Assembly (NCBI GenBank): GCA_016219005.1
Contig: JACRCN010000026.1
Span: 102,447-166,446 of the forward strand
DNA length: 64,000 nt
Direction: 5' to 3'
DNA from: Deltaproteobacteria bacterium
GTDB lineage: Bacteria > Desulfobacterota > Desulfobacteria > Desulfobacterales > SpSt-501
In this document: in pieces, positions 1 to 8,884 of the stretch
Numbering within the stretch: the first letter of the stretch is position 1
Layout: the number at the start of each line of letters is the position of its first letter
Position numbers and translations under genes: made by a program
Notes under the pieces: generated by a model
Told to the model about the DNA's origin: nothing
Seen by the model: only the letters and a program-made list of their open reading frames with translations
Databases searched by the model: none

Positions 1-192
1 GCCACGGGATGCGGGGAACTGACTGCACTGCTTGATCGCGAGAAGAAGATCATCGAAGAGACGCTGATGGTTTGCAGGGGGGTCGTCGGCGGGTCGCAGG
101 GAGCTGCCAAGAAGCTGGGTTTGCCCACCTCAACCCTTCAATATCGATTGAAGAAGTTCAAGATCGACCCTAAGGATCCCAGACATGGATAA
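1..192 (+). CDS. C-terminal fragment of a sigma-54-dependent activator (Fis-type HTH)
   Basis: The window opens inside this gene; 63 codons remain and end at TAA. The visible part has the Fis-type helix-turn-helix that ends NtrC-family activators: an acidic/basic helix (LLDREKKIIEETL) followed by GSQGAAKKLGLPTSTLQYRL and a short basic tail. In this family the domain binds upstream enhancer sites while an AAA+ domain, here outside the window, remodels sigma-54 polymerase. Its target is unknown. A gap of about 400 bp and a different regulator separate it from the catabolic cluster downstream, so control of that cluster is only possible. Confidence 0.85.
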   Translation, partial: ATGCGELTALLDREKKIIEETLMVCRGVVGGSQGAAKKLGLPTSTLQYRLKKFKIDPKDPRHG

Positions 193-324
193 GATCTATC
201 GCATGGCCTTTGTCAGCAGCCCTGCAAGAATCGAGCTCCAGGAAAAGCGACTGCAGAAAAAATGCGGCAAGATGCGGTAAGGCGGAAATCAGGGGCTCAT
301 ACCCCGAAGGTCATGCGTTGAATC

Positions 325-339
325 ATTCCAAAATGGAAT
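325..339. promoter_or_regulatory. Candidate IclR-type operator palindrome
   Basis: Perfect 6-bp inverted repeat ATTCCA-AAA-TGGAAT, about 260 bp upstream of the IclR-family gene. IclR-family regulators commonly bind short AT-rich palindromes containing GGAA/TTCC and often repress their own gene. Assigning it to this regulator is inference. Confidence 0.4.
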
Positions 340-420
340 CGTACTTCGACTAGACTCCACCTTGCCGGATGCTGCTTCGCGTTCTGAATTTCCATTTGAC
401 TCGAGTTCGTCTCTATATTA

Positions 421-446
421 AATACGTCTGTATTCCAATGAAATAC
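421..446. promoter_or_regulatory. Overlapping palindromes, candidate operator
   Basis: AATAC-N4-GTATT (421-434) overlaps GTATTCCAATGAAATAC (430-446), which is palindromic except for one base pair. Both share the ATTCCA core of the site at 325-339. The clustering suggests a multi-site operator for the downstream IclR gene. Confidence 0.35.
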
Positions 447-600
447 GCAAGCGGCCATTTTTTGCCACCCCCGTTTCTGCTTTTGTTGGCATAAGAGTAC
501 GTGAAGGCTAAAAAGCGGGTGGTATTGGAATCTGACATGCTAAATCTACAGTGGGCCGCCACGCTTTGATTCAACCTCAACATGGGTCGCTGAGGCCGCC

Positions 601-1377
601 GTGGAAAAAAAAACCAAGTATTATCAGATCGGCTCTCTCAAAAAAGGGATCAGAATTATCGACCTCCTTTCCAAACGCGGGACCCTGTCCCTGTCCGAGG
701 TTTCCGGTGAATTGAAACTGGATCGAAGCGTGTGCCATCGCTATCTGCTGACGCTGCGCGATTTAGGCCTTGTGTCCCAACCCGGCGGATCCGGTTACCG
801 CTTGACCATGGCGCTCTTTGAGATGTCCATGCGCATGATCAACCAATTGGAAATCAAGAAGATCGTAAGGCCCTTCATGGAGGACATGTCCCTGCAATAC
901 AGGGAAACCGTGAACCTCGGAATAAAAGACGGGGATCAGGTGGTATATTTGGATAAGAGCGAGAGCACCCAACTACTTCGCGCCGAGTTGGCCGTCGGAG
1001 CACGCATCCCCATTTATTGCACGGCCTTGGGCAAGGCCATCTTGGCCTTTCGGCCGGAAAACGAACAAGTCGCTTTTTGTTCCGGGAGTGGGTTCACGGC
1101 CCATACACCTCGAACCATTACCTCTCCCAAAACCCTCGCCCGGGAACTGACTGCCATTCGCAAGAGAGGCTTTGCCGTCGACGATGAAGAACATTTTTTA
1201 GGGCTGCGTTGCGTGGCGGCACCTCTCGTGGATTACTCGGGGTTTCCCAACTATTCGCTGAGTGTCGCCGGCCCCAGTTCACGTTTGTCGACCAAACGAA
1301 TGATGGAGATCGGATCCAACTTAAAAAACGTCTGCGAAAGAATCTCAAAGATACTCGGTGAAATCCGCACCGGATGA
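601..1377 (+). CDS. IclR-family transcriptional regulator
   Basis: 258 aa, normal length for the family. Residues about 10-70 form a winged helix-turn-helix (LSLSEVSGELKLDRSVCHRYLLTL). Residues about 80-250 form the IclR ligand-binding domain, with the typical VVYLDKSES and YCTALGKAILAF segments. The start is GTG with GAGG about 6 nt upstream. It lies 48 bp upstream of the panB-like gene on the same strand, so it probably controls the panB-larA-panB-MFS cluster in response to a small organic acid. Palindromes upstream may be its own operators. The effector is unknown. Confidence 0.9.
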   Translation: MEKKTKYYQIGSLKKGIRIIDLLSKRGTLSLSEVSGELKLDRSVCHRYLLTLRDLGLVSQPGGSGYRLTMALFEMSMRMINQLEIKKIVRPFMEDMSLQYRETVNLGIKDGDQVVYLDKSESTQLLRAELAVGARIPIYCTALGKAILAFRPENEQVAFCSGSGFTAHTPRTITSPKTLARELTAIRKRGFAVDDEEHFLGLRCVAAPLVDYSGFPNYSLSVAGPSSRLSTKRMMEIGSNLKNVCERISKILGEIRTG

Positions 1378-1425
1378 TTCTGCGGTCCCTGTTTTTTTAA
1401 CCCCATATAATTCAAGGAGAACAGC

Positions 1426-2280
1426 GTGGTTGAAAAACCCCATACCAAACAGAAGCGTCTGATCCCATCCTTTCGCGAATCCAAGCAGCGCGGGGAAAAA
1501 GTCACCATGATCACGGTCTACGATTACCCGATGGCCCGGCTGGTAGACCAGTCAACGGCCGAACTGATCTTGGTAGGGGACTCCCTCGGCATGGTCATCC
1601 AGGGGCTGGAGCACACCAACCCGGTCACACTGGATGAAATGATCTACCATGTTAAAGCAGTGCGGCGCGGGGCGCCCAACACCTTGATCGTAGGGGATCT
1701 TCCGTTCATGAGCTATCAGATCAGCCCCGAGCAGGCGCTGATGACCGCCGGAAGAGTCGTGAAGGAAGGCGGGGCGGATTGCGTCAAGCTGGAGGGAGGG
1801 ATCCATATGGCGCACCAGGTGGAGCGCATTGTCCAAGCCGGCATCCCGGTGATCGGGCACATCGGCTTGACGCCTCAGAGCGCGTCCGCCCTGGGGGGCT
1901 TCAAAGTTCAGGGCCGGACCCAGGCGGAAGCCGAACGACTGATTCTGGATGCCAAGGCTCTCGATGCCGCCGGAGTCTTCGCCATGGTCCTGGAATGCAT
2001 CCCCGCCGGAGTCGCCAAGGCCATCACCACTTCGGTCAATCCCCTGACGATCGGCGTCGGTGCGGGGCTTTTCACGGATGGGCAGAACCTCAATGCCTAC
2101 GATCTGCTGGGCATTTTCGATCGCTTCGTGCCCAAGTTTGCCAAGCAGTATTGCAGCATCGCTCCGCAAATCCGGGAGACCTTCAATTCATTCACAGACG
2201 AGGTCCGTTCGGGGACATACCCCGCCCCGGAAAATTGCTTCACGGGCAGCGATGAAATTCGAAAACTATATCCTGTTTGA
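1426..2280 (+). CDS. panB: Ketopantoate hydroxymethyltransferase family protein (first copy)
   Basis: 284 aa, the usual PanB length, folding as a PEP-mutase-like TIM barrel. PanB transfers a hydroxymethyl group from methylene-tetrahydrofolate to 2-oxoisovalerate, giving ketopantoate. Conserved metal and substrate segments are intact: LVGDSLGM (first Asp), GDLPFMSY (second Asp), KLEGG (Glu), GHIGLTPQS and VLECIP (catalytic Glu). GTG start preceded by AGGAGA. It sits between an IclR regulator and a LarA-family gene, with a second panB 1.4 kb downstream and no panC nearby. A catabolic (retro-aldol) or side-chain-variant role is therefore as likely as vitamin B5 synthesis. Confidence 0.88.
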   Translation: MVEKPHTKQKRLIPSFRESKQRGEKVTMITVYDYPMARLVDQSTAELILVGDSLGMVIQGLEHTNPVTLDEMIYHVKAVRRGAPNTLIVGDLPFMSYQISPEQALMTAGRVVKEGGADCVKLEGGIHMAHQVERIVQAGIPVIGHIGLTPQSASALGGFKVQGRTQAEAERLILDAKALDAAGVFAMVLECIPAGVAKAITTSVNPLTIGVGAGLFTDGQNLNAYDLLGIFDRFVPKFAKQYCSIAPQIRETFNSFTDEVRSGTYPAPENCFTGSDEIRKLYPV

Positions 2281-2306
2281 TAAATCTTGAATGCAGAGGT
2301 GAAAAG

Positions 2307-3614
2307 ATGGCGTTTAGATCATTTTCGTTGCGCTACGGCAGGAGCAACGTTTCCTTCGAGTTGCCGGAGGACCAGATTTCCACCGTCATCACCGGCAGGG
2401 AAGTCAAGGCCATCGACAATCTGGAGGAAGCCTATCTCCACGCCCTGGACCACCCCATCGATTCCGCTCCTCTCCGCTACATGGTCAAACCCGGCGAGAC
2501 CGTGGCGATCGCGGTCAGCGACATCACGCGTGTCTGGCAGAAAAACGACCAGACCCTGCCGCTGCTTCTGAATTACTTGAACGATGCCGGGATACCCGAC
2601 GAGAATATCCGCGTCATCATCGCCGTCGGCGGGCATCGCCAGAACACAGATGCCGAGTTCCAGGAGATCTGCGGCTCTGATGTCTGCCATCGCGTGCGGG
2701 TGGTCAATCACCAGTCCTGGGAAACGGAAGACATGGTTCCCATCGGCCGGACAAGCAGGGGCACGCAGGTTTCGATCAACAAGATTGCGGCCTCAGCCGA
2801 CCGGATTCTCCTGACAGGCGGAGTGGTTTACCATTACATGGTGGGCTACGGCGGAGGCCGCAAGTCGGTCATCCCGGGCATTTGCTCGCTCGATACCATC
2901 AAGCAAAACCACCTCTGGGTGCTGGGGCAAAAAGTCGGTGCGGGAACCAATCCGCTTTGTGCCTCCGGGTCGACTGCAGACAATCCTTTGCACGAGGACA
3001 TGATGGAAATCGCCGCCCTGGTGCGCCCTGACTTTTTGATCAACATCGTGCCGAATTTGGCCGGTGAAATCGCCGGGATTTTCGCCGGGAACTGGGCCTC
3101 CGCCTGGTGGAAAGCGACCCGAATGGTGGACGATATCTTCGGTGTACCCATCGAAGAAGAGTCCGATATCGTCATCGCCACCGCCGGTGGTTACCCCAAG
3201 GATATCAACCTCTACCAGAGCCAGAAAACCATTGACAACGCCTGGCACGCCATGAAGCCGAATGGAGTCGCGATCATTCTCGCGGAGTGCCCGGACATAA
3301 GAGAGCCCAAGGAGTTTTTCGACTGGTTCGAGCACCGGGATCGCCTGGAAATGGAAAAGGCCTTGCGGGCGAACTACGTGTTGGCCGGATGGCTTGCGTT
3401 CCACCAGTTCGAATACCGTGACAAGGGGTTGATAATTCTGGTAACGCGCGAAGAAAATTTCCGCCATGCGGAGAAGGCGCAGCTGTATCCGGTCGCCTCC
3501 ATCGAAGAAGCGCTACGGGTGTCGTACTCCCATTGTGGCACACCCAAGCCCCGCATCACCGTGATGCCACAAGGGGCTAACACATTGCCGTTGCTGAAGA
3601 AGCGGTATGCGTAA
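2307..3614 (+). CDS. LarA-family (nickel-pincer lactate racemase-like, DUF2088) enzyme
   Basis: 435 aa, the usual LarA length. LarA racemases interconvert 2-hydroxy-acid stereoisomers using a nickel-pincer nucleotide bound to a lysine. Visible motifs: TRVW (substrate Arg), VGGHRQNTD (catalytic His region), YHYMVGYGGGRKSVIPG (second His and the cofactor-binding Lys), and TIKQNH. The ATG at 2307 is preferred over an in-frame start at 2277 because AGAGGTG lies just upstream. Substrates vary widely in this family. With PanB-like aldolases on either side, a branched or hydroxymethylated 2-hydroxy acid is a reasonable guess. The larB/larC/larE cofactor genes are not in the window. Confidence 0.85.
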   Translation: MAFRSFSLRYGRSNVSFELPEDQISTVITGREVKAIDNLEEAYLHALDHPIDSAPLRYMVKPGETVAIAVSDITRVWQKNDQTLPLLLNYLNDAGIPDENIRVIIAVGGHRQNTDAEFQEICGSDVCHRVRVVNHQSWETEDMVPIGRTSRGTQVSINKIAASADRILLTGGVVYHYMVGYGGGRKSVIPGICSLDTIKQNHLWVLGQKVGAGTNPLCASGSTADNPLHEDMMEIAALVRPDFLINIVPNLAGEIAGIFAGNWASAWWKATRMVDDIFGVPIEEESDIVIATAGGYPKDINLYQSQKTIDNAWHAMKPNGVAIILAECPDIREPKEFFDWFEHRDRLEMEKALRANYVLAGWLAFHQFEYRDKGLIILVTREENFRHAEKAQLYPVASIEEALRVSYSHCGTPKPRITVMPQGANTLPLLKKRYA

Positions 3615-3657
3615 TCGTCTAGACATTAGAAAACCAAAACCAAAAAAGGAGAATCGT

Positions 3658-4530
3658 ATGAAAAAGAAGCTGACCCGTTTCGACCTGCAGCAGATGAAGG
3701 AAAAGGGTGAAAAGGCCGTGTGGATGACGGCCTACGATTTCACCACGGCCCAGCTGGCCGAAAGGGCCGGCATGGACATGCTGCTCGTGGGCGACAGCCT
3801 GGGCATGGCCGTTTACGGCTACCCGGGGACCATCCCCGTGACGCTTGATCAGAGCATGTACCACACCGAGGCCGTGCGTCGCGGCGCGCCCAACACCTTC
3901 GTGATCGGCGACATGCCCTTCGGTTCCTACCACGGCAGCGTCAACGACGCGGTTCAGAACGCGGTGCAGTACCACAAGAAGTGCGGGGTGGACTGCATCA
4001 AGCTCGAAGGCGGCACGCGGGTGGCCCACATCATCCGGGCGATATCCGACAGCGGCATGCTCGTCATGGGCCACGTCGGTCTGACCCCCCAGAGCACGGG
4101 GGCTCTCGGCGGGTTCAAGGCCCAGGGCCGCACCGCCGAAGCGGCCCTCGCCATCATGGAGGATGCGGAGGCGGTCTACGAGGCCGGCGCTTTTGCCATG
4201 CTGGTGGAGGCCGTCCCGCCCGAGGTCACCCGGATCATCGCCAAGGAGCTGCCCATCCCCATCTACGGCATCGGCGCGGGGGTTGATTGCGACGGCCAGG
4301 TCATGATCGTCTCGGACATCCTCGGCATCTTCCAGGCCTTCACGCCCAAGTTCGTCAAGAAGTACGCAAATCTCGGCGCCGAGATGTCGAAAGTGTTCGA
4401 GGCCTACATCCATGACGTGCGCACGGGCAAATTCCCGGCCGAGGAGCACACCTACCGCATGATCGACGGTGAGCTCAGGAAGCTCACGGCCCTGCGCAAG
4501 AAAGGGCACTCAAAAGGAAAAAAACAGTAG
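3658..4530 (+). CDS. panB: Ketopantoate hydroxymethyltransferase family protein (second copy)
   Basis: 290 aa starting at the ATG preceded by AAAGGAGAA. It is a diverged paralogue of the protein at 1426-2280. All PanB hallmarks are present: LLVGDSLGM, GDMPFGSY, KLEGG, GHVGLTPQS, ALGGFKAQGRT, VEAVP and GIGAG. The two copies differ throughout, so this is not a recent duplication. Codon use here is GC-richer than in the first copy. One paralogue may make pantothenate and the other act in the local pathway, or both may act on different 2-oxo acids. The sequence does not decide this. Confidence 0.88.
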   Translation: MKKKLTRFDLQQMKEKGEKAVWMTAYDFTTAQLAERAGMDMLLVGDSLGMAVYGYPGTIPVTLDQSMYHTEAVRRGAPNTFVIGDMPFGSYHGSVNDAVQNAVQYHKKCGVDCIKLEGGTRVAHIIRAISDSGMLVMGHVGLTPQSTGALGGFKAQGRTAEAALAIMEDAEAVYEAGAFAMLVEAVPPEVTRIIAKELPIPIYGIGAGVDCDGQVMIVSDILGIFQAFTPKFVKKYANLGAEMSKVFEAYIHDVRTGKFPAEEHTYRMIDGELRKLTALRKKGHSKGKKQ

Positions 4531-4543
4531 AGATCAAGGATCG

Positions 4544-4604
4544 TGAAGCCGGAGACTTTGGACAAGGCCATGTTCTGCCCCGCAACTCTAAGCCTCCGGC
4601 TTCA
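4544..4604. repeat. Inverted repeat after the second panB-like gene
   Basis: Perfect 11-bp arms TGAAGCCGGAG (4544-4554) and CTCCGGCTTCA (4594-4604) around a 39-nt loop, 14 bp past the stop codon. There is no U-tract, so it is not a classical terminator. It may be an mRNA 3'-end-stabilising or dispersed repeat element. Confidence 0.5.
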
Positions 4605-4719
4605 AGCTTCAACGCCCTTTTCACAAAGCTTCAAACCAGTTAGGGCTTTTTCCCAAGGTTTTGTATTGGAAGCCATGTAACCATTCCTCTCGAATTTGAG
4701 TAGGAGATCTCAAGAGTTG

Positions 4720-5976
4720 ATGATAGATATCAACAAAAAACCTTCCTCCGCAGGAGATCGAAATCAAAATGGGACGGTGCCAAGAGGCCTTCCAACATCC
4801 GGGGTTATCCTTCCGGTAGTACTCACTCTATTGGTCCAGGCTTCGGTTTCAATGAGCGCGGTAGCCATTCCGGTGTTTATGCCAGTGGCGGCCGGCGAAT
4901 TAAATATCCCCCCCAGCTATGTCGGGATCTTCATGTCTTTGATCTATTTGGCTGCGACAGCTTTCGCACCGGTCAGCGGATATTTTATCGACCGGTTCGG
5001 GCCAATTTGCGTAAGCCAATTTTGCCTGATCTTATGTGCTCTGGGATTGGGGGCATTTTCAATCCCGGCTATCCCCATGATGATCATCGGGGCATTGATC
5101 ATGGGAATCGGTTACGGACCTGTGACACCGGCCAGTTCCCATTTGCTGGTCCGAACCACGCCTTTTTCGATGATGTCCGTCGTCTTTTCTATTAAGCAGA
5201 CCGGGGTACCCATCGGCGGGGCCATGGCCGGCGCGATTGTCCCGCATCTTGTTATTTTCTGTGGTTGGAAAATGTCAGCATTAGTGGTGGGGGCATTGAG
5301 TTTGATCCTTAGCATTTCCCTGCACCATTATCGAAAACAGTTCGATACAGAGCGTTCCAAACTATCCCGGCTTTCCTGGAAAAATGTAATGGAGTCTATA
5401 AAAATGACGGTTGTCCACCCGGAATTGCGCTATATCGTCATCGCTTCATTTTTCTTTTCCACGATGCAATTGTGCCTGGTTTCCTTTATCGTTACTTATT
5501 TAATAGAAGACGTGCAGATGACGCTGATCCAGGCTGGGATTCTCCTGGCCACGGCCCAAGCCGGTGGAATCATCGGGCGAATCGTATGGGGTGCGTTGGC
5601 CGATCGGTGCGTAAAGCCCCGTCTGATGCTTGGTATTTTAGGCATTGCCATGACTGCCGGTGCGCTGTCATCGGCTGCTTTCTCACTACAATGGCCCTTT
5701 TTTGCAGTGTTGATAGTCTGCGCTCTTTTCGGAGCCGCTGCAATCGGTTGGAACGGTGTCTTTCTCGCCGAGGTCGCCCGCGTTGCAAAGCCTGAGCTTA
5801 CCGCGATGGCGACCGGCGGATCCCTTTTCTTCACATTTGCCGGCATCTTGGTCGGGCTTCCTGCTTTTTCTTTGATTGTTGAAAAAAGCGGCAGCTACCC
5901 GCTCGGATTCGGCATCACTGCAGTCGCAACATTTGTCTGTGGCATGGTTCTGTTGTTTTCTCATAAATCGCGCTGA
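4720..5976 (+). CDS. Major facilitator superfamily transporter
   Basis: About 418 aa with 12 predicted membrane helices. The loop after TM2 reads GYFIDRFGP and its second-half counterpart GRIVWGALADR; these are the A-type loop motifs of MFS carriers. The ATG at 4720 fits the AGGAG at 4702-4706 better than an upstream TTG at 4696. It follows the panB-larA-panB genes on the same strand, so it probably imports or exports the acid handled by them. The substrate cannot be read from sequence. Confidence 0.88.
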   Translation: MIDINKKPSSAGDRNQNGTVPRGLPTSGVILPVVLTLLVQASVSMSAVAIPVFMPVAAGELNIPPSYVGIFMSLIYLAATAFAPVSGYFIDRFGPICVSQFCLILCALGLGAFSIPAIPMMIIGALIMGIGYGPVTPASSHLLVRTTPFSMMSVVFSIKQTGVPIGGAMAGAIVPHLVIFCGWKMSALVVGALSLILSISLHHYRKQFDTERSKLSRLSWKNVMESIKMTVVHPELRYIVIASFFFSTMQLCLVSFIVTYLIEDVQMTLIQAGILLATAQAGGIIGRIVWGALADRCVKPRLMLGILGIAMTAGALSSAAFSLQWPFFAVLIVCALFGAAAIGWNGVFLAEVARVAKPELTAMATGGSLFFTFAGILVGLPAFSLIVEKSGSYPLGFGITAVATFVCGMVLLFSHKSR

Positions 5977-6004
5977 AGATAATTCCATCCGGGAGGAGGC
6001 CAAA

Positions 6005-6196
6005 ATGTCGGCAGACTACGGCAAGGTCATTGTGACGGACATCAAGATCCCTTTTAGTTCAATGGTCGTTCTTATGGTCAAATGGGCGGTGGCAACCATA
6101 CCGGCATTGATCATTTTGATTTTGATTGGATCGATCGCATTTGGGATCATCAATGCGCTCTTGGGCAGCGGGCACATGAGGATGTGGTGGATGTGA
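6005..6196 (+). CDS. Small single-span membrane protein
   Basis: 63 aa, start supported by GGGAGGAGG 5-13 bp upstream. One strong hydrophobic helix (about residues 20-52) follows a short polar N-terminus, and the protein ends in a Met/Trp-rich tail (HMRMWWM). It lies 28 bp after the MFS gene on the same strand, so it is probably co-transcribed. No family recognised; a small accessory subunit of the transporter is possible. Confidence 0.6.
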   Translation: MSADYGKVIVTDIKIPFSSMVVLMVKWAVATIPALIILILIGSIAFGIINALLGSGHMRMWWM

Positions 6197-6690
6197 ACAG
6201 TTGGGGGTTTGCAGTCTGACTCCCGTGCGTCTTCTTCCTTCTCCTCGGGCTCACCTACTTCTCCCCCAACACCCACATCCCTCGTTTTGCAGCTTAAAAT
6301 GTGCTTGTCGGGAGGAATAGGTGAACGTCCCCCGCTTTCCTCTAACAGTCATCTCAGGAATAGCAGATCGCAGCCGAGGGCAAGGCGCACACCGCAGGAA
6401 AAGCGACGCAACCGCGCCAGGTCGTGAGCATTTTTCAGAGACGGGCCACGCCGCCAGCGACTGTCAGGTGCATTTTTGAGACAGCTTCCCATAAGATTAG
6501 GTTCCCGGCTTTTACCAGGGTGCTCTCGGTCGGTTGCGCGCGGCGGCAAGCCTGATTATATTCGACAACTCTTGGAGATCGACTGCACCGGGGCTCGAGT
6601 CGACATGTGTGATCGCCGGTGTGAGACCGGCTCAAGCAATGCGGCAGGAGATTCGACTGCGGGGGAAATCATCCCGGGATGGAGACCAAA
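6197..6690. other. Intergenic region with no gene seen
   Basis: About 490 bp. Two short related segments, GCATTTTTCAGAGAC near 6427 and GCATTTTTGAGACA near 6469, may be degenerate repeats. No coding frame, promoter or RNA gene could be supported. Confidence 0.5.
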
Positions 6691-7278
6691 ATGAAAAAGA
6701 GGATATCCGTTTTGGCAGTGATGGCGGCCGCGGTGATGGCACTTGTCAGCTGCGGCTACAACACCATGCAGCAACAGGAAGAAAAAGTCTTCAAGTCCTG
6801 GGGGGATGTGGAAGCCAGCCTTCAGCGGCGCGCGGATCTGATCCCCAACCTGGTGGAAACCGTCAAGGGCTACGCCTCTCATGAGCGCGAAACCCTCGAG
6901 GCGGTGATCAATGCCCGCGCCAAAGCCACTTCGGTCAAGCTGTCCGCCGACGACCTCGGCGATGCGGCCGCGCTGCAGCGGCTGCAGCAATCCCAGGCAG
7001 AGCTCTCCTCGGCACTCTCGCGGCTGCTGGTGGTGGTTGAGCGGTACCCTGACCTCAAAGCCAACGAAAACTTCAAGGACCTGCAGAACCAGCTCGAAGG
7101 CACTGAGAACCGGATCAACGTCGCACGCCAGCGCTACAACCAGGCCGCCGAAGAGTTCAACAGCTCGATCCGCAGCTTCCCCAACAGCCTCACCAACAGC
7201 CTGCTGCTGCACCTTAAACGCAAGGAGTACATCAAGGCCGATGAAGCGGCCAAGGCCGCACCCAAGGTGAAATTCTGA
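6691..7278 (+). CDS. lemA: LemA-family lipoprotein
   Basis: 195 aa. A lipoprotein signal (basic start, hydrophobic stretch, lipobox LVSC) is followed by the conserved LemA alpha-helical body: [40 protein letters not shown], then [20 protein letters not shown] and [12 protein letters not shown]. The ATG at 6691 places the signal correctly and has GGAG 7 bp upstream. LemA proteins are envelope proteins usually encoded next to TPM-domain proteins, as here (the next gene starts 13 bp later). The role of the LemA-TPM unit is poorly defined. Confidence 0.93.
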   Translation: MKKRISVLAVMAAAVMALVSCGYNTMQQQEEKVFKSWGDVEASLQRRADLIPNLVETVKGYASHERETLEAVINARAKATSVKLSADDLGDAAALQRLQQSQAELSSALSRLLVVVERYPDLKANENFKDLQNQLEGTENRINVARQRYNQAAEEFNSSIRSFPNSLTNSLLLHLKRKEYIKADEAAKAAPKVKF

Positions 7279-7291
7279 AACGGTACGGGCC

Positions 7292-8209
7292 ATGATCGCC
7301 AAATCGACCATAGCTCGATCCCTGCGTGCCGCCATCGTCGCAGCACTGAGCGTGGTGGTGCTGGCCTACAACAGCCTTGCCATGGATGTTCCGCCGCTGC
7401 GGGGACGGGTCAACGACTTCGCCGGGTTGCTCTCGACGGGGGTTGTGAACCAGCTCGATCTCCTCTTGAAGGATTTCGAACAGAAACAGTCCACCCAGAT
7501 CGTAGTGCTCATCGTCCCGTCATTGGAGGGGGATTCCCTGGAAGATTTTTCCATGCGGGTGGCCGAGCAGTGGAAGATCGGGCACAAGGGCCTCGACAAC
7601 GGGGCCATCTTGCTGATCTCTCGGGCGGACCGCAAGGTCCGGATCGAGGTGGGCTACGGGCTCGAAGGCAGGCTCACCGATCTCAAGGCGGGACGCATCA
7701 TCCGGGAGGTTATTCTTCCAAAATTCCGGGCGCAGCGCTTCGATCAGGGGGTGGCAAACGGCGTGCAGGCCATGATCGACAGCGTGACAGGCGAGTTCAA
7801 GGCGGATCCCCGCAAAGACACCGGCGGCTTCGACCCGAGGACACTGAGCGATGCCATCCCCTTTCTGATCCTGTTCATTTTCCTGGTGTATTCCCTGGGC
7901 CGGGTGAGCAGGGCTTTGGGCACGGCCGGCGGGGGGGTTCTCATGCCGTTGCTGGGTCACATGGCGTTTTCGCCAGGGATGGGAATTTCGATCGCTTTGA
8001 CGGGCATCGGGCTGGCTTCCGGTTTCATCATTTCTCTGATGGCCGGTTTGGCGCATGCAGGGAATGTGCGTAATTACGGCCGGCGACCCCGGCGACCCGG
8101 TGGATGGGGCGGCGAATTTCCATTTGACGGGGGATTTTCCACCGGCGGAGGTGGATTCTCCGGCGGCGGCGGCGGGTTCGGGGGCGGTGGCGCCTCCGGC
8201 AGTTGGTGA
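7292..8209 (+). CDS. TPM-domain membrane protein (YgcG family)
   Basis: 305 aa. An N-terminal hydrophobic signal (about 15-30) precedes a TPM domain at about 35-160 (GRVNDFAGLLSTG, TQIVVLIVPSL, DNGAILLISRADRKVRIEVGYG). Two further hydrophobic helices (about 188-260) and a C-terminal tail very rich in Gly and Phe (GGGGFSGGGGGFGGGGASGSW) follow. This is the standard YgcG layout. Some TPM domains have acid phosphatase activity; the tail suggests membrane or secretion coupling. It lies 13 bp downstream of lemA and is probably in its operon. Confidence 0.9.
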   Translation: MIAKSTIARSLRAAIVAALSVVVLAYNSLAMDVPPLRGRVNDFAGLLSTGVVNQLDLLLKDFEQKQSTQIVVLIVPSLEGDSLEDFSMRVAEQWKIGHKGLDNGAILLISRADRKVRIEVGYGLEGRLTDLKAGRIIREVILPKFRAQRFDQGVANGVQAMIDSVTGEFKADPRKDTGGFDPRTLSDAIPFLILFIFLVYSLGRVSRALGTAGGGVLMPLLGHMAFSPGMGISIALTGIGLASGFIISLMAGLAHAGNVRNYGRRPRRPGGWGGEFPFDGGFSTGGGGFSGGGGGFGGGGASGSW

Positions 8210-8221
8210 GCAGGGGAACAG

Positions 8222-8884
8222 ATGAAAAGGCTGGTAGAGCGCTTTCTTCCTCAGTCGGAGCAGCAGAAAATCGAATCCTGCATTCGCGAAGCGGAAAGCC
8301 GCACGCGCGGCGAGATCATGGTCCTGGTGGAAGCGTCCAGCTACCATTATCCCGTGGCCGATCTCCGTGCTGCGGCGGCCTTGGCCTTTCCCATCGCCCT
8401 CGCCCTGACACCCTTTTGGGGAGGGCTCTTCTGGGCCGGCCCGTCCAACCTGTGGATCTTCATGGGGACGCTGATTCCCCTGTTTCTGGTTTTTCATGCT
8501 ATCGTCAAGCACGTCCCCCCCTTGAAGCGCATTTTCATTTCCGACATGGAAATGGAAGCGGAGGTGCAGGAGGCCGCCGAAATCCAGTTCTATAAAAAAG
8601 GCGTTTACCGGACGCGCGAGGAGACCGGAGTGCTAATTTACGTTTCCGTGTTCGAACGCAAGGTCCGGGTGCTGGGCGACCGGGGTCTCAACGCCAGAAT
8701 CCCCGAGGGGTACTGGAAGGACATCGTTGCCACGATCGTGCCGGGGTTCCGCAAAGGACGGCCGGCGGAAAGCATCTGCCAGGCCGTTGCCAGGATTTCG
8801 GATGTGCTGGAAGAAAAGTTCCCGGTGAGGATGGGTGACAAGGACGAGCTTAAGAACCTGATAGTGGAAGACAGGCGTGCATGA
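8222..8884 (+). CDS. Second TPM-domain protein
   Basis: 220 aa. The TPM core is split around an internal hairpin of hydrophobic helices (about 40-100); RTRGEIMVLVEASS precedes it and RTREETGVLIYVSVFERKVRVLGDRG follows. This is the form usually paired with LemA plus a YgcG-type protein. It starts 12 bp after the previous gene, and its stop overlaps the next start as ATGA. The three envelope genes thus form one transcription unit, with translational coupling into the aminotransferase. Confidence 0.88.
   Translation: MKRLVERFLPQSEQQKIESCIREAESRTRGEIMVLVEASSYHYPVADLRAAAALAFPIALALTPFWGGLFWAGPSNLWIFMGTLIPLFLVFHAIVKHVPPLKRIFISDMEMEAEVQEAAEIQFYKKGVYRTREETGVLIYVSVFERKVRVLGDRGLNARIPEGYWKDIVATIVPGFRKGRPAESICQAVARISDVLEEKFPVRMGDKDELKNLIVEDRRA

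Larger units (their letters stand above)
193..600. other. Intergenic region upstream of the IclR regulator
   Basis: About 400 bp with no convincing gene. It holds several small palindromes built on ATTCCA/TGGAAT and AATAC/GTATT, listed separately. GAGG just before the GTG at 601 is a plausible ribosome binding site for the IclR gene. Confidence 0.6.

Noticed and set aside
3607..3657. Upstream start for the second panB-like gene
   Set aside because: It would overlap the LarA-like gene and adds a Lys/Asn-rich leader. AAAGGAGAA directly before the ATG at 3658 supports the shorter form.
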